NCBI GenBank assembly: GCA_034506255.1
Contig: JAPDPX010000013.1
Location: 37,661 to 101,660, forward strand
Direction of reading: 5' to 3'
Length of the DNA stretch: 64,000 bases
Source: a candidate division KSB1 bacterium
GTDB taxonomy: Bacteria > Zhuqueibacterota > Zhuqueibacteria > Zhuqueibacterales > Zhuqueibacteraceae
This document shows positions 24,748-34,732 of the stretch, one piece after another; position 1 is the first letter of the stretch; every line of letters begins with the position of its first letter. The translations under genes and the position numbers were made by a program. The notes under the pieces are model-generated. The model saw nothing but the letters and a program-made list of their open reading frames with translations. It was not told where the DNA came from and searched no databases.

Positions 24748-27700
24748 ATGAAAATCCAGGTGATTGTCCCCCTGCTCGCCGTGCTCGCGCTGCTGCTGTG
24801 CGGCCGCAGTGCTGCACAGCGGCTGCAGATTCATACCTACGGCACCGCCCAGGGGCTGCCGCAAAGTGAAATCATGGAAATCTATCAGGATCGGCAGGGC
24901 TATGTTTGGTTCGGCACTTATGAAAATGGTGTGGCGCGCTATGACGGCAGCCATATGAAACATTTTTCCGTCGAAACGGGGCTGGCACACGCCTCGGTGC
25001 GCGCGATCGTGCAGGACCGCTGGAGCAATGTCTGGATCGCCACGGAAAAAGGTCTCTCCTGCCTCACGCCCGCGGAAACCATCTTCAACTTCACCACTGC
25101 TGAAGGCCTGCCCTCCGACCAAATCTTCAGTCTGCGCGAAGATGAGCAAGGTCATCTCTGGATCGGCACCGGCAACGGGCTGTGCCGCACGACCGTGCCC
25201 AATCTAATCACTCCGGCATCCAGGCCCCACCGGCCGGAATTGACTTTCGTCACGTATCCCTTCGCGGTGACCGGCGCCGACACGGCGGTGCGATCCCTCG
25301 CGCTCGCGCCTGACCGCCAGCTTTGGGCCGGCACGGGTGGAGGCCTCTACCGGCTGCAGGGGGAGCATTTGGTGGAGGTGCCGGAAGCGGCGACGCTGAA
25401 AATTTTTCTTGTGCGCGAACTGCTGTTCACACGTGACAGCACGCTGTGGATCGGAACCAACAGCGGCCTCTACCGGCTGAAGCATTCCCGCCTCCAATCC
25501 CTCGACGTGCCACTGCGGGATCAAAACATTTATGCCCTGGCAGCGGATCACGATGGCCATTTGTGGATCGGCACGCGTTCGGGCTTGAGCAAATTCGACG
25601 GCCGCAACCTGGTGCATTATGACACCCGCCACGGCCTGCCCAACAGCTTCGTGCGCAGTCTGCTGGTCGATTATGAGAACAACATCTGGGTCGGCACCAT
25701 TGGGGCCGGTGCCGGCAAAATTTTCGGATGGAACATCCAGAACTACACCCGTGAAGTGGGTCTGCCGGGCAATGTCGTCTACAGCTTCCTGGAAGACCCC
25801 CGGGGCCGCGTGTGGATCGGCACCGCCGGCGGTGGACTGGCCATCGTGGCCGGCGACTCCATCACCGTCATTGACGCCCGCACGGTGCTGCCGGACAATT
25901 TTGTACACGGCCTGGCACAGTCGCCCAACGGCGATATTTGGCTGGCCACCAATGGCGGGGCGGTGCGCTGGCGCAACGGAACCTGGCGCACTTTTACGCA
26001 GCGCGAGGGGCTGCCCATTCTCAATCTGCGCCAGGTGTTTTGCAGCGCAACTGGCGAGGTTTGGTTCAGCACGGCGGGCGGTGGCGCAGTGCGTTATCAC
26101 AACGAACGGTTCGAATCCTTCACCACTGTGCAGGGGCTGCCGCACAACTCGGTTGCACAAATTCATCGCGATCGCCGCGGCCGCTTGTGGATGGCAACCG
26201 ACGCCGGCCTGTTCATGCTTTCGGCCGACGGCCGGCCGCATGTATTTGACCGTTTCGAAAATCTGGTTGCGCCCACCATTTATTGTATTTGCGAAGATCA
26301 TACCGGCGCGCTGTGGTTCGGCACGCGTTTCGGCGGCGCGCTGCACTATGACAACGAGGTCTTCAAAGTCATCGACGCCCGCGACGGCCTGCCGAGCCGA
26401 ACCATCTATTTCATTGCGGAAGACCGCCAGCAGCGCCTGTGGTTCGGGACCAACGACGGCGTCGCCTACCGGCATGACTCCACCTTCTCCTACCTCAATG
26501 CCGCCCTCGGGCTGGCCGACAATGAATGCAACACCCGCGCCGTCCTGCTCGACCGCCAGGGCTGGATGTGGTTCGGCACCATTGCCGGTGCCTCACGCGT
26601 GAACGTGTCCGCCGTGCCCTTTCGTTCCGTGCCGCCGCGCGTGGACATTCTCACGCTCGACCGGCAGGGCAAACTGTTTCATCGCTTCGATCAGGTGGCC
26701 ATGCGCTCCAGCGAAGCCAACGTCCTGAATTTCAGGCTGGGCACACTTTCCTTCATCAATGAGGCTGCCAATCGCAATTTCGTGATGCTGGAAGGGTTCG
26801 ACCGTGAATGGAAGAACCTGGGTGCCGCGCGCGAGATTCGCTATACCAACCTGGCCCCGAAATCATACCGGCTGCTGGTGCGCGGCCAGAACGCCCTCGG
26901 CCTCGCCTCCGCCGACACCGCCCGCTTCGCTTTCGAGGTCGAGCCGGAATTTTATCAAACCCCGGCCTTCTTCACCGGCTGTGCCGTCCTCCTTGCGGGC
27001 TTGATCTATGGCGGCTTCCGTTTGCGCGTCCACCAGGTGCGCGCGCGCGAACGCGAGCTGGAGCAGGCCGTGGCCGAGAAAACCACCCGCCTGCAGGAGA
27101 CCCACTCCTTTCTTGCCACCGTCAAGGAATCGCTGCCCATTGGCTTGCTGGTTTTGGATGCCCGCGGTCTGGTTGTCGAAGTCAATCGTGCGGCGCAGGA
27201 ATTGTTCGGTTTGACCGCCGAGGAAATGCGCGGCCGCGAACTGCATGCCCTGCTCGCCAGCCCACTGCTCAAACGGGACGCGGTGTGGGAGATGCTCACC
27301 ACGCAAAAAGCCGATATCGAACTCATGGGGCTGCACCAAAGCGGCAAGCGGTTTGTCTGCGAAGTGCATTCCGATCATGTCAATGACAGCGCCGGCCGCC
27401 TGCTGTTTCTCATCCTGACCTGCGAAAACATCGATGAGCACAAGGAGCTGGAGGCCAAGGTCATTGAGAATGAAAAGCAGCTCGCCATGATCGACTTGAT
27501 GGCCGGCATGAGCGATGTGCTCAACAACAAGCTCGCCGGCATCCAGGGCTACCTCGACGTGTTGAAAACCGAGCTGGCCCAGCTCGCCAATGCCGAATCG
27601 GCGCGCGCCATCGCCTGGGTGCAGGCCGCGATTCACGACATGAGCAAAGTCTTCCGCCAGTTGATCGACTGCAGCGCCTATTTCGTCAAGCAGCCGGTGG

Positions 27701-28203
27701 TGATCACTGATTTGCGCCAGGAATTGCACGGCCTGGTGCAGCGCTGGAGCGACAAAATCGCCTTCCGCCTGCCGGCCATGCCGGACCCCCTGCCGGTGGC
27801 GGTCATCTCCAAATTCCGCACTGCGCTCGACGAAGCCGTCTTGAATTCCATTGAAGCCGAAGCCACGCAAATCACCATCGCCATCGAGCCTCTGCACGCC
27901 GCTGCCCGTCTCCGGCTGCTGCTGACCGACAACGGCCGTGGCATTCCACTGGAAGACCTCAACAAGGTGTTTCTGCCGTTTTTCAAAACCAAGGGCGCGC
28001 CACACTCCGGTCTGGGTTTGTGGAAGCTCTACCAGGTCATCAAACAATGCGGCGGTGCCGCCGAGGTGGTGGCGCTGCCCAACGGCGGCACACAGTTGCG
28101 CCTGACGCTGCCGTTACAGACTTCAGGAGACAGTGGTGCAATGCCGGCTGCCGGACGGATGATGATGACGGAGGGGCGCTGGGGTGGGGAGAGAACGGCG
28201 TGA
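24748..28203 (+). CDS. Periplasmic beta-propeller sensor, HATPase protein lacking the phosphoacceptor His
   Basis: About 1151 residues: signal helix (1-24), two-component-regulator propeller repeats (about 25-640; many WxGT..GLxR/YDG repeats such as YVWFGTYENGVARYDG), Y_Y_Y-type Ig domain (about 650-725), one transmembrane helix (about 733-752), coiled coil, PAS (about 785-890), a DHp-like region and an HATPase domain (N-box DEAVLNSIEAEA, DNGRGIP, SGLGL). In the DHp region the family pattern AGxAHExxNPLAGI reads AGMSDVLNNKLAGI: the phosphoacceptor His is Asp (codon 27514-27516). It may sense polysaccharide-like ligands, but classical autophosphorylation appears impossible. ATG 24748; last gene of the plus-strand series, ended by a terminator. 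Confidence 0.9.
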   Translation: MKIQVIVPLLAVLALLLCGRSAAQRLQIHTYGTAQGLPQSEIMEIYQDRQGYVWFGTYENGVARYDGSHMKHFSVETGLAHASVRAIVQDRWSNVWIATEKGLSCLTPAETIFNFTTAEGLPSDQIFSLREDEQGHLWIGTGNGLCRTTVPNLITPASRPHRPELTFVTYPFAVTGADTAVRSLALAPDRQLWAGTGGGLYRLQGEHLVEVPEAATLKIFLVRELLFTRDSTLWIGTNSGLYRLKHSRLQSLDVPLRDQNIYALAADHDGHLWIGTRSGLSKFDGRNLVHYDTRHGLPNSFVRSLLVDYENNIWVGTIGAGAGKIFGWNIQNYTREVGLPGNVVYSFLEDPRGRVWIGTAGGGLAIVAGDSITVIDARTVLPDNFVHGLAQSPNGDIWLATNGGAVRWRNGTWRTFTQREGLPILNLRQVFCSATGEVWFSTAGGGAVRYHNERFESFTTVQGLPHNSVAQIHRDRRGRLWMATDAGLFMLSADGRPHVFDRFENLVAPTIYCICEDHTGALWFGTRFGGALHYDNEVFKVIDARDGLPSRTIYFIAEDRQQRLWFGTNDGVAYRHDSTFSYLNAALGLADNECNTRAVLLDRQGWMWFGTIAGASRVNVSAVPFRSVPPRVDILTLDRQGKLFHRFDQVAMRSSEANVLNFRLGTLSFINEAANRNFVMLEGFDREWKNLGAAREIRYTNLAPKSYRLLVRGQNALGLASADTARFAFEVEPEFYQTPAFFTGCAVLLAGLIYGGFRLRVHQVRARERELEQAVAEKTTRLQETHSFLATVKESLPIGLLVLDARGLVVEVNRAAQELFGLTAEEMRGRELHALLASPLLKRDAVWEMLTTQKADIELMGLHQSGKRFVCEVHSDHVNDSAGRLLFLILTCENIDEHKELEAKVIENEKQLAMIDLMAGMSDVLNNKLAGIQGYLDVLKTELAQLANAESARAIAWVQAAIHDMSKVFRQLIDCSAYFVKQPVVITDLRQELHGLVQRWSDKIAFRLPAMPDPLPVAVISKFRTALDEAVLNSIEAEATQITIAIEPLHAAARLRLLLTDNGRGIPLEDLNKVFLPFFKTKGAPHSGLGLWKLYQVIKQCGGAAEVVALPNGGTQLRLTLPLQTSGDSGAMPAAGRMMMTEGRWGGERTA

Positions 28204-28214
28204 GTATGAGCATT

Positions 28215-28241
28215 GCGGCTGGAATGCCAGCCCGCTTTTTT
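28215..28241 (+). terminator. Rho-independent terminator after the propeller sensor gene
   Basis: GCGGCTGG (28215-28222) pairs with CCAGCCCGC (28227-28235) with one bulged C and a 4-nt loop, followed by TTTTTT (28236-28241). It begins 12 bases after the stop codon. Confidence 0.75.
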
Positions 28242-28450
28242 GCCATTTTTCGATCATGGCTGCCGGCTGTTTTGCCCGCAACCGTCCGGCCTCTCTAAAA
28301 ACAGGCCGCATTCCACAAAAAGTCTGCTCTGCCTTTTCATTCTGATCGCCGGGTTGGCACCTCTTTCCCGCGCGCGTTTTGCCTCGTTTGTTCAACCAGG
28401 TGGCCCGATCCGCCTGCCGTCATGTCCGTTGCTCCGGCCAGGCCGCGGGT

Positions 28451-30028
28451 TTAAAGCACGATGGTGAAGGTCGTTCCCTTTCCTGCCGCGCTCTCCACAG
28501 TGATCGTTCCGCCGTGTTCTTCAACGATGCGTTTGACCATCGTCAGACCCAGGCCGCTGCCGCCGCGCTTGGTGCTGAAATTGGGTTCGAAGATTTTTTC
28601 CAGCATGTCCGGTGGCAGCCCGGGACCCTGATCCGCAATGATCAGGCGGACTTTGTCGCCGGCGCGCTGCGTGCGGAGGGTAATCGTGCCGCCGGGTGTG
28701 AAGCCCGCCTCCAGCGCATTCTTGATCAAATTGTTCAGCAGGCGTTTGATTTGCTCACGGTCGAACGGCCGCGGCGGGATATCCGGTTCCAGCTCGGTTT
28801 TGATCTGCCTTTCCCCGCCCGCACCCTGAAACAAACGCGCCGTCAGTTGAACCACCTCATTCAAATTGCCCGGCTGCAGATCGGCCTTGGGCAAACGCGC
28901 GAATTCGGAGAATTCCTCGGCGAGATGGCGCAGGCTCGCCAGCTCTTCCGCGATGCTCTGAAACGATTCCTGCACGGCCGGCTGCGCGGCTGTGGATTCA
29001 TCCAGGCGCTGGCGCACGCGATACAAGGCAAGCTGAATGGGTGTCAGGGGATTTTTGATTTCATGCGCCACCTGCCGCGCCACTTCCCGCCAGGCTGCCA
29101 GCCGCTCGCTGATCACCAGTCTCTCCCGGCTCGCACGCAATTCGCTGATCATATGGTTGAACGAGTCGACGAGCTGGCGAATTTCATCTTTTGCCGAAGT
29201 CGCCGCCTGCACTTGCAAATTGCCGCGCGCCACCTGCAAACTGGCCTGGGTGAGCTGCTCGAGCGGCCGGCTGAGGCGTTGCGACAGCAGCCGGGCGCTG
29301 GCAATGGAAAGCAAAGCCAGCAGCAAAATCGCCGCGACCGCCCCGCCCCAGATCAGCTCGTCGTGCAGGGCACGCTCCTTGATCAACGACAGGGAATTGT
29401 ACACGCCTATGGCCTGTGTCAAACGAACTTTCGCAGCGGCGATCTCCGGCGCCACCGCATAACCCACCAGCACCATTTCCCTTTCGCCGCGCGGCAGCCA
29501 CACCCGGCAATGACCGCGCAGCCCGCTGCTGTCCCGGGAAGTGCTCTCCAACTCGCTGTCCCTTTGCCCCCACGCCTCGGTCAGACGCTCCCCGTCAAAA
29601 TGCAAGCCCTGCTGGTACGCTGCTTCCTCCCGGCCCACAGCCTGCACGAGTTGCACTGTCTCGCCTTCCTTGCGCCAAACCAGGAAATAATCGAACCCCC
29701 ATTTGTGCAGCAGGGCGGGCGTGATGGAATCGCCCTGCACGGCCTGCACAAAATTCCCGGCATGGCTCTCGAGTTGCTGTTTCATCGCCTGCACGGCCTG
29801 CAGCATGGTGGCCTCCACCTCCGGCACCAGCAACATTTCGATGGTGCTGGTCGTCAGGGTGCTCGCGACAAACAACAACGGCACGCTCGGCCCGATCGCA
29901 AACAACAGAAACAAGGCGGTGAGGCGGACTTGAAAGCGTGAACGCCGGGTGGGATGCCACCACCGGTAGGCGAGATAACCCGCGAGTAGAAAAAGAATGA
30001 TTGCCAGCCAGAGGAAGAAGAAAGTCAT
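28451..30028 (-). CDS. NtrY-like membrane sensor histidine kinase
   Basis: A 525-residue kinase with two transmembrane helices near the N-terminus (about 3-22 and 36-58), a periplasmic segment, a third helix (about 228-248), HAMP (about 250-305), HisKA with the characteristic NtrY motif WREVARQVAHEIKNPLTPIQ, and an HATPase domain (NNLIKNALEAG, DQGPGLP, GSGLGLTMV). NtrY-type kinases respond to nitrogen or envelope signals, usually with an NtrX partner, which is not adjacent here. It follows DUF58 and MoxR genes on the same strand with a gap of 141 bp, so co-transcription is possible. Confidence 0.9.
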   Translation of the reverse strand: MTFFFLWLAIILFLLAGYLAYRWWHPTRRSRFQVRLTALFLLFAIGPSVPLLFVASTLTTSTIEMLLVPEVEATMLQAVQAMKQQLESHAGNFVQAVQGDSITPALLHKWGFDYFLVWRKEGETVQLVQAVGREEAAYQQGLHFDGERLTEAWGQRDSELESTSRDSSGLRGHCRVWLPRGEREMVLVGYAVAPEIAAAKVRLTQAIGVYNSLSLIKERALHDELIWGGAVAAILLLALLSIASARLLSQRLSRPLEQLTQASLQVARGNLQVQAATSAKDEIRQLVDSFNHMISELRASRERLVISERLAAWREVARQVAHEIKNPLTPIQLALYRVRQRLDESTAAQPAVQESFQSIAEELASLRHLAEEFSEFARLPKADLQPGNLNEVVQLTARLFQGAGGERQIKTELEPDIPPRPFDREQIKRLLNNLIKNALEAGFTPGGTITLRTQRAGDKVRLIIADQGPGLPPDMLEKIFEPNFSTKRGGSGLGLTMVKRIVEEHGGTITVESAAGKGTTFTIVL

Positions 30029-30169
30029 GCTGAAGGTCCGATGCTGGATGCCTGCGCCTGGATGCCGGCCGCCAATTCCCCAACTCCGCGCCCCGTTGAC
30101 GGGCTGTCGGCCAGCCGGCGGTTGTCAGGCAGTATGTGCCAGTCACGAACTATGACCTGCCCCCACCAC

Positions 30170-31090
30170 CTACCCCAGGTGTTTGCGCTTCAGCAGGTAG
30201 GCCATCAAGCCCTGATCGAAAGTGGTGGTGGTGTCGAGCAGGGTGTAGTCGATGCGATTCTCCCGGCATTGGCGCTTGAACCAGGCGAGATACTCGTCGA
30301 TTTCCTTCTGCACCGCTGCACGGATATGCAGCGGCTGGGTGGGCAGTCGCAGGCCGGACTCCACATCTTCGAAGATGGCGTCCTCGCGAAAGTCGAAGCG
30401 ATAGTCGCGCCGGTCGAGCACCTGGAATGCCAGCACCTCATGGTGGCGATGGCGGAAATGCTTCAGGCCGGTGAGAATCTGTTTGGGTTCGTGTTCGAGA
30501 TCGTGCGGCAGGAAATCCGAGAGGACAATTACCAAGCCGCGGCGTTTGATGCGCTCGGCGACGTGATGCAGTGAGCCGGCCCAATCGGCATGGCCGTCCG
30601 GCCGGACGTTTTCCAGCGCGCTCAGCAGCCGGGTGAGGTAGCTCATCACCGCGCGCGGGGGCAAATGGCAGGTGATTTTTTGATTGAACAACGTCAGGCC
30701 CACGGCATCGCGCTGATGCAGCATGAGATAGCTCAGCGCAGCGGCAAGATAACTGGCATATTGAAATTTGCTCACCCCGCCGCCGGCTGCCAGTCCCATG
30801 GAAGCCGACTGGTCCACCACCAGATAACTTTTGAGGTTGGTCTCCTCTTCGAATTGTTTGACATAGAAACGGTCGGTCTTGCCGTAGACCTTCCAGTCAA
30901 GATGGCGGATTTCATCGCCCGGCATGTATTGTCGGTGCTCGGCAAACTCGACGCTGAAGCCGTGATAGGGGCTGCGATGCAGGCCGGTGAGAAAGCCCTC
31001 CACCACCAGGCGCGCGCGCAGATGCATATTCTTCAGCCGCGAGATGGTGGTGGCCTCGAGATATTTTTTGTACAGTGGTTCGCTTGCCAT
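30170..31090 (-). CDS. DUF58 domain protein (MoxR-associated)
   Basis: A 306-residue protein of the DUF58 family. Seen are the core motif PGDEIRHLDWKVYGKTDRFYVKQ, split here as PGDEIRHLDWKVYG (about residues 56-69), and the von Willebrand-like metal site DQSASMG (about 92-98). Such proteins usually work with an adjacent MoxR AAA+ ATPase in protein maturation or envelope stress, as the gene order here shows (moxR-like gene 73 bp upstream). ATG 31090 was chosen as it gives the common MASEPLYKKYLE start; an upstream ATG at 31135 adds low-complexity residues. Confidence 0.92.
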   Translation of the reverse strand: MASEPLYKKYLEATTISRLKNMHLRARLVVEGFLTGLHRSPYHGFSVEFAEHRQYMPGDEIRHLDWKVYGKTDRFYVKQFEEETNLKSYLVVDQSASMGLAAGGGVSKFQYASYLAAALSYLMLHQRDAVGLTLFNQKITCHLPPRAVMSYLTRLLSALENVRPDGHADWAGSLHHVAERIKRRGLVIVLSDFLPHDLEHEPKQILTGLKHFRHRHHEVLAFQVLDRRDYRFDFREDAIFEDVESGLRLPTQPLHIRAAVQKEIDEYLAWFKRQCRENRIDYTLLDTTTTFDQGLMAYLLKRKHLG

Positions 31091-31163
31091 GATCGGGATG
31101 CCGGTTGCGGTGGGCCGGGGGCTGCCGGCCGGCACAAGCGCCGGCAGGGGCAGCGTGGGGCAA

Positions 31164-32156
<993 letters not shown>

Positions 32157-33228
32157 GAAGGTGAAACTCCTGCTATTGAAAACGGTGAGTGTGCGATGGT
32201 CATGCCGCGTCGGCAGGGGCGGTTCCCGCCGCCGCGACAGGCGCTATGATAACCAATCACCTGCCGAAATGCAACGGTTAATTCCCGCCTGCCTCAAGGT
32301 GTGCGGGGACGTGGCACAGACCTCTTGTTCAATGCTGCGCCTGAGAATAGCCTGAGCATAAATTCCCAGGCGCAAAGTTGAAACCGGCTGAAGGCGGCGG
32401 CCTGCCAATCGGGTGAGAAGTCGGCCTTGGCCAACTCGAGCTTTGCGCCTGCGATTTCAATTGCAGGCGGTGAAGGCAAGACGACCCATGCAAAATTCAG
32501 ATGCTGACTTTTTCGCCGCGATAAAATCCAAAAGCCAAAACGCGCAAGGACGCGAAGCCACAGGGGGTTCGCAAAGAATAACCGTTCCGCCACAGTCTGA
32601 TCGTGGCTTTCTCCTGCGATCCTGCGGATGCTCTCGGCAGGCATGCCATGGCCAAGCCGTGACAGATCCCTGAATTTTGCATGCTGGCTTGTTGTTGCCC
32701 GGAGGAAATGGTGTGTTCACATAACTCCGGAGACATGGGAATCACGCGTGTCTTTAAAGCCCCTTGGGAGTGGCCTGTAGAATTTCTCATGATCTGGCGC
32801 GGTTTTTCGAGCAGGGCCAGGCAGGTTACTCCTGAGGGAGTTTTGGGAAATGAAAGAAGCAGCTTCACTAAAAACAGTTCACTCCTGCCGGAGTCGCGCG
32901 CACATTTGCCTGCAAAATTTTTTATGCACCATCCCCTGGGTGGTTGCGTGTCGCGATCAAATCGGCGTTGCCCGCTGATGAGATCAATCAGGGTGCACAA
33001 TTCAGGTCGTGACATTGGACATCCGGTCCGCAGTCCGGGAAATCTGCGCGATGCCACACGTTACTGATGGATTAGCGCCTGCCGGCGGGAAAAAGGCAAC
33101 GACAGGCTTGCTTCTTGCCGGCGATTTTCCTATCATCGCACGTTTTTTGACGGGCCCGCCACCGGTCTTGAACAACCAACCCGCACGGTTTCGCCCGGCG
33201 CACCCTGAATCCGCAACGTGAGGACGAC
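32157..33228. other. Long intergenic region holding one repeat copy
   Basis: 1072 bases with no credible gene between divergent genes. The central part (32664-33001) is a copy of the interspersed repeat described below. The left part contains the phrase GCAAGGACGCGAAGCCACAG (about 32548), which reads like another low-copy intergenic motif but has no second copy I could find in this window. Confidence 0.5.
32664..33001 (-). repeat. Interspersed intergenic repeat, copy 1 (inverted)
   Basis: The reverse complement of this stretch aligns along its length, at roughly 80% identity by eye, with 39772-40125. Shared words include TTTGATCGCGAC, AAAAAATTTTGC, ACCTGCCTGGCCCT, AAAAAACCGCGCCAGATCAT and GTGAACACACCATTTC. 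It carries palindromes ACTCCTGCCGGAGT (32881-32894) and ACTCCTGAGGGAGT (32828-32841), and a shortened one at 32724-32732. Frame is partly conserved between copies but interrupted in copy 2, so a non-coding repeat is more likely than a gene. Confidence 0.85.
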
Positions 33229-34605
33229 ATGCTTTTCGACAACATCCTGCAGGTCGTGGGCAAAACGCCCATGGTGAGGCTGAATCGCGTCGGCGCGCAG
33301 TTGGCGTGCCGCCTCTATGCCAAATGTGAGTTTCTCAATCCCGGCGGCTCGCTGAAAGACCGCATCGGCCGCAGCATGGTGGAGGCGGCCGAGGCCGAAG
33401 GCCGCATCAAACCGGGCGACACCCTGATCGAGCCGACCAGCGGCAACACCGGCATCGGCATCGCCCTGGCAGGCGCGGTGCGCGGGTATCGCGTTATCAT
33501 CACCATGCCCGAGAAAATGAGCCGGGAAAAGCAGGTCGTGCTCGAAGCCTTGGGCGCTGAGATCATTCGCACGCCCACTGAAGCCGCCTATGACTCGCCG
33601 GAGAGCCACATCAGCGTGGCGCGGCGGCTGCAATCCGAATTGCCCAACGCCCACATCCTCGATCAATATTCCAATCCCAACAATCCGCGCGTGCACTATC
33701 AGGAAACTGCACAGGAAATTCTCGATGACCTGGACGGCAGGGTCGACATGGTGGTGATGGGCGCCGGCACCGGCGGCTCGATTACCGGCGTGGCCAGGCG
33801 CATCAAGGAGGTCTGCCCGCACTGTCTCATCATCGGCGCCGATCCGGTGGGTTCCATTCTCGGCGGTGGCACCGAGGTCGGCACCTACAAGGTCGAAGGC
33901 ATCGGCTATGATTTCATCCCCGCCGTGCTCGAACGCGAGCTGGTGGACGAGTGGGTGAAGACCACGGATCGGCATTCGTTTCTACTGGCGCGGCGGCTGA
34001 TCCGCGAAGAAGGCCTGCTGGTGGGCGGCTCAAGCGGCGCGGTGTTGTACGCGGCTTTGCAAAAGGCGCCGAAACTCAAAGCCGGCCAGAATTGCGTGGT
34101 GGTGCTGCCCGATGGCGTGCGCAACTACATGACGAAATTCGTCGACAACAAGTGGATGCGCGACAACGGCTTCTTTGAATCCCCTGCGCTCACCGGCAAA
34201 GTCGGGGATCTCCTGGCACAACACGGCCCGCGGCCGGCACTGATTTGTGCGGAAGATGTGCAAACGCTGCGGGAGGTGGTGGCGGTCATGCGTCAGCAGG
34301 GCATCTCGCAGTTGCCGGTCACCTCCGGCGGCGTGCTGGTCGGCATGATTTCCGAAAGCGATCTCATGGAATTCCTGGCCTCGGGCGCCGGCGATGCCAA
34401 TGCCCTTGTTTCCCGCTGCATGAACCGGCAGGTGGCGGTGGTGGGACCGCACACGCCGCTGGCCACGCTGCAGGAATCCCTGCGGCAGAGCAATGCCGTG
34501 GTGGTGGTGGACAACGCACGCAAGCCGCTGAGCATCCTGACCCGTATCGATTTGTTGGATTATCTTGCCCGCACCAGCGGAGAGGATGAACCTGTCCGGC
34601 ATTGA
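33229..34605 (+). CDS. cbs: Cystathionine beta-synthase (cysteine synthase-like core plus CBS domain pair)
   Basis: A 458-residue PLP enzyme. The fold type II core (about 1-320) has the PLP Lys at about K43 in NPGGSLKDRIG, the substrate loop TSGNTGIG (about 69-76) and the phosphate-binding GAGTGGSITG (about 180-189). A tandem CBS domain pair fills the C-terminus (about 335-455), typical of cystathionine beta-synthases controlled by adenosyl ligands. Reaction: serine plus homocysteine to cystathionine; O-acetylserine sulfhydrylase activity is the alternative. ATG 33229 has GAGGA upstream. Confidence 0.85.
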   Translation: MLFDNILQVVGKTPMVRLNRVGAQLACRLYAKCEFLNPGGSLKDRIGRSMVEAAEAEGRIKPGDTLIEPTSGNTGIGIALAGAVRGYRVIITMPEKMSREKQVVLEALGAEIIRTPTEAAYDSPESHISVARRLQSELPNAHILDQYSNPNNPRVHYQETAQEILDDLDGRVDMVVMGAGTGGSITGVARRIKEVCPHCLIIGADPVGSILGGGTEVGTYKVEGIGYDFIPAVLERELVDEWVKTTDRHSFLLARRLIREEGLLVGGSSGAVLYAALQKAPKLKAGQNCVVVLPDGVRNYMTKFVDNKWMRDNGFFESPALTGKVGDLLAQHGPRPALICAEDVQTLREVVAVMRQQGISQLPVTSGGVLVGMISESDLMEFLASGAGDANALVSRCMNRQVAVVGPHTPLATLQESLRQSNAVVVVDNARKPLSILTRIDLLDYLARTSGEDEPVRH

Positions 34606-34732
34606 ACCGTGGCCGGGCGCAAAGACCTGACGCTGTGAAGCGCGCGCAGCCGCAATGGCAATCCTGTCCCTGCGGCACGCTGCGCTGCGGGAAGTGTGGG
34701 CAATCTGGTCTGTGGTAATGAGGAACAAGAAA

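Noticed and set aside
26103..26116. GGTTCGAATCC, as in a tRNA T-loop
   Set aside because: It lies within the propeller sensor coding sequence and no acceptor stem or anticodon arm can be built around it.
30041..30169. Short gap between the NtrY-like and DUF58 genes as a possible gene
   Set aside because: Only shadow frames; no ribosome site or hydrophobic pattern.
32497..33057. Reading frame of 186 residues inside the first repeat copy
   Set aside because: The second copy breaks the frame before its end, and the conserved features are DNA palindromes, so I treat it as a non-coding repeat.
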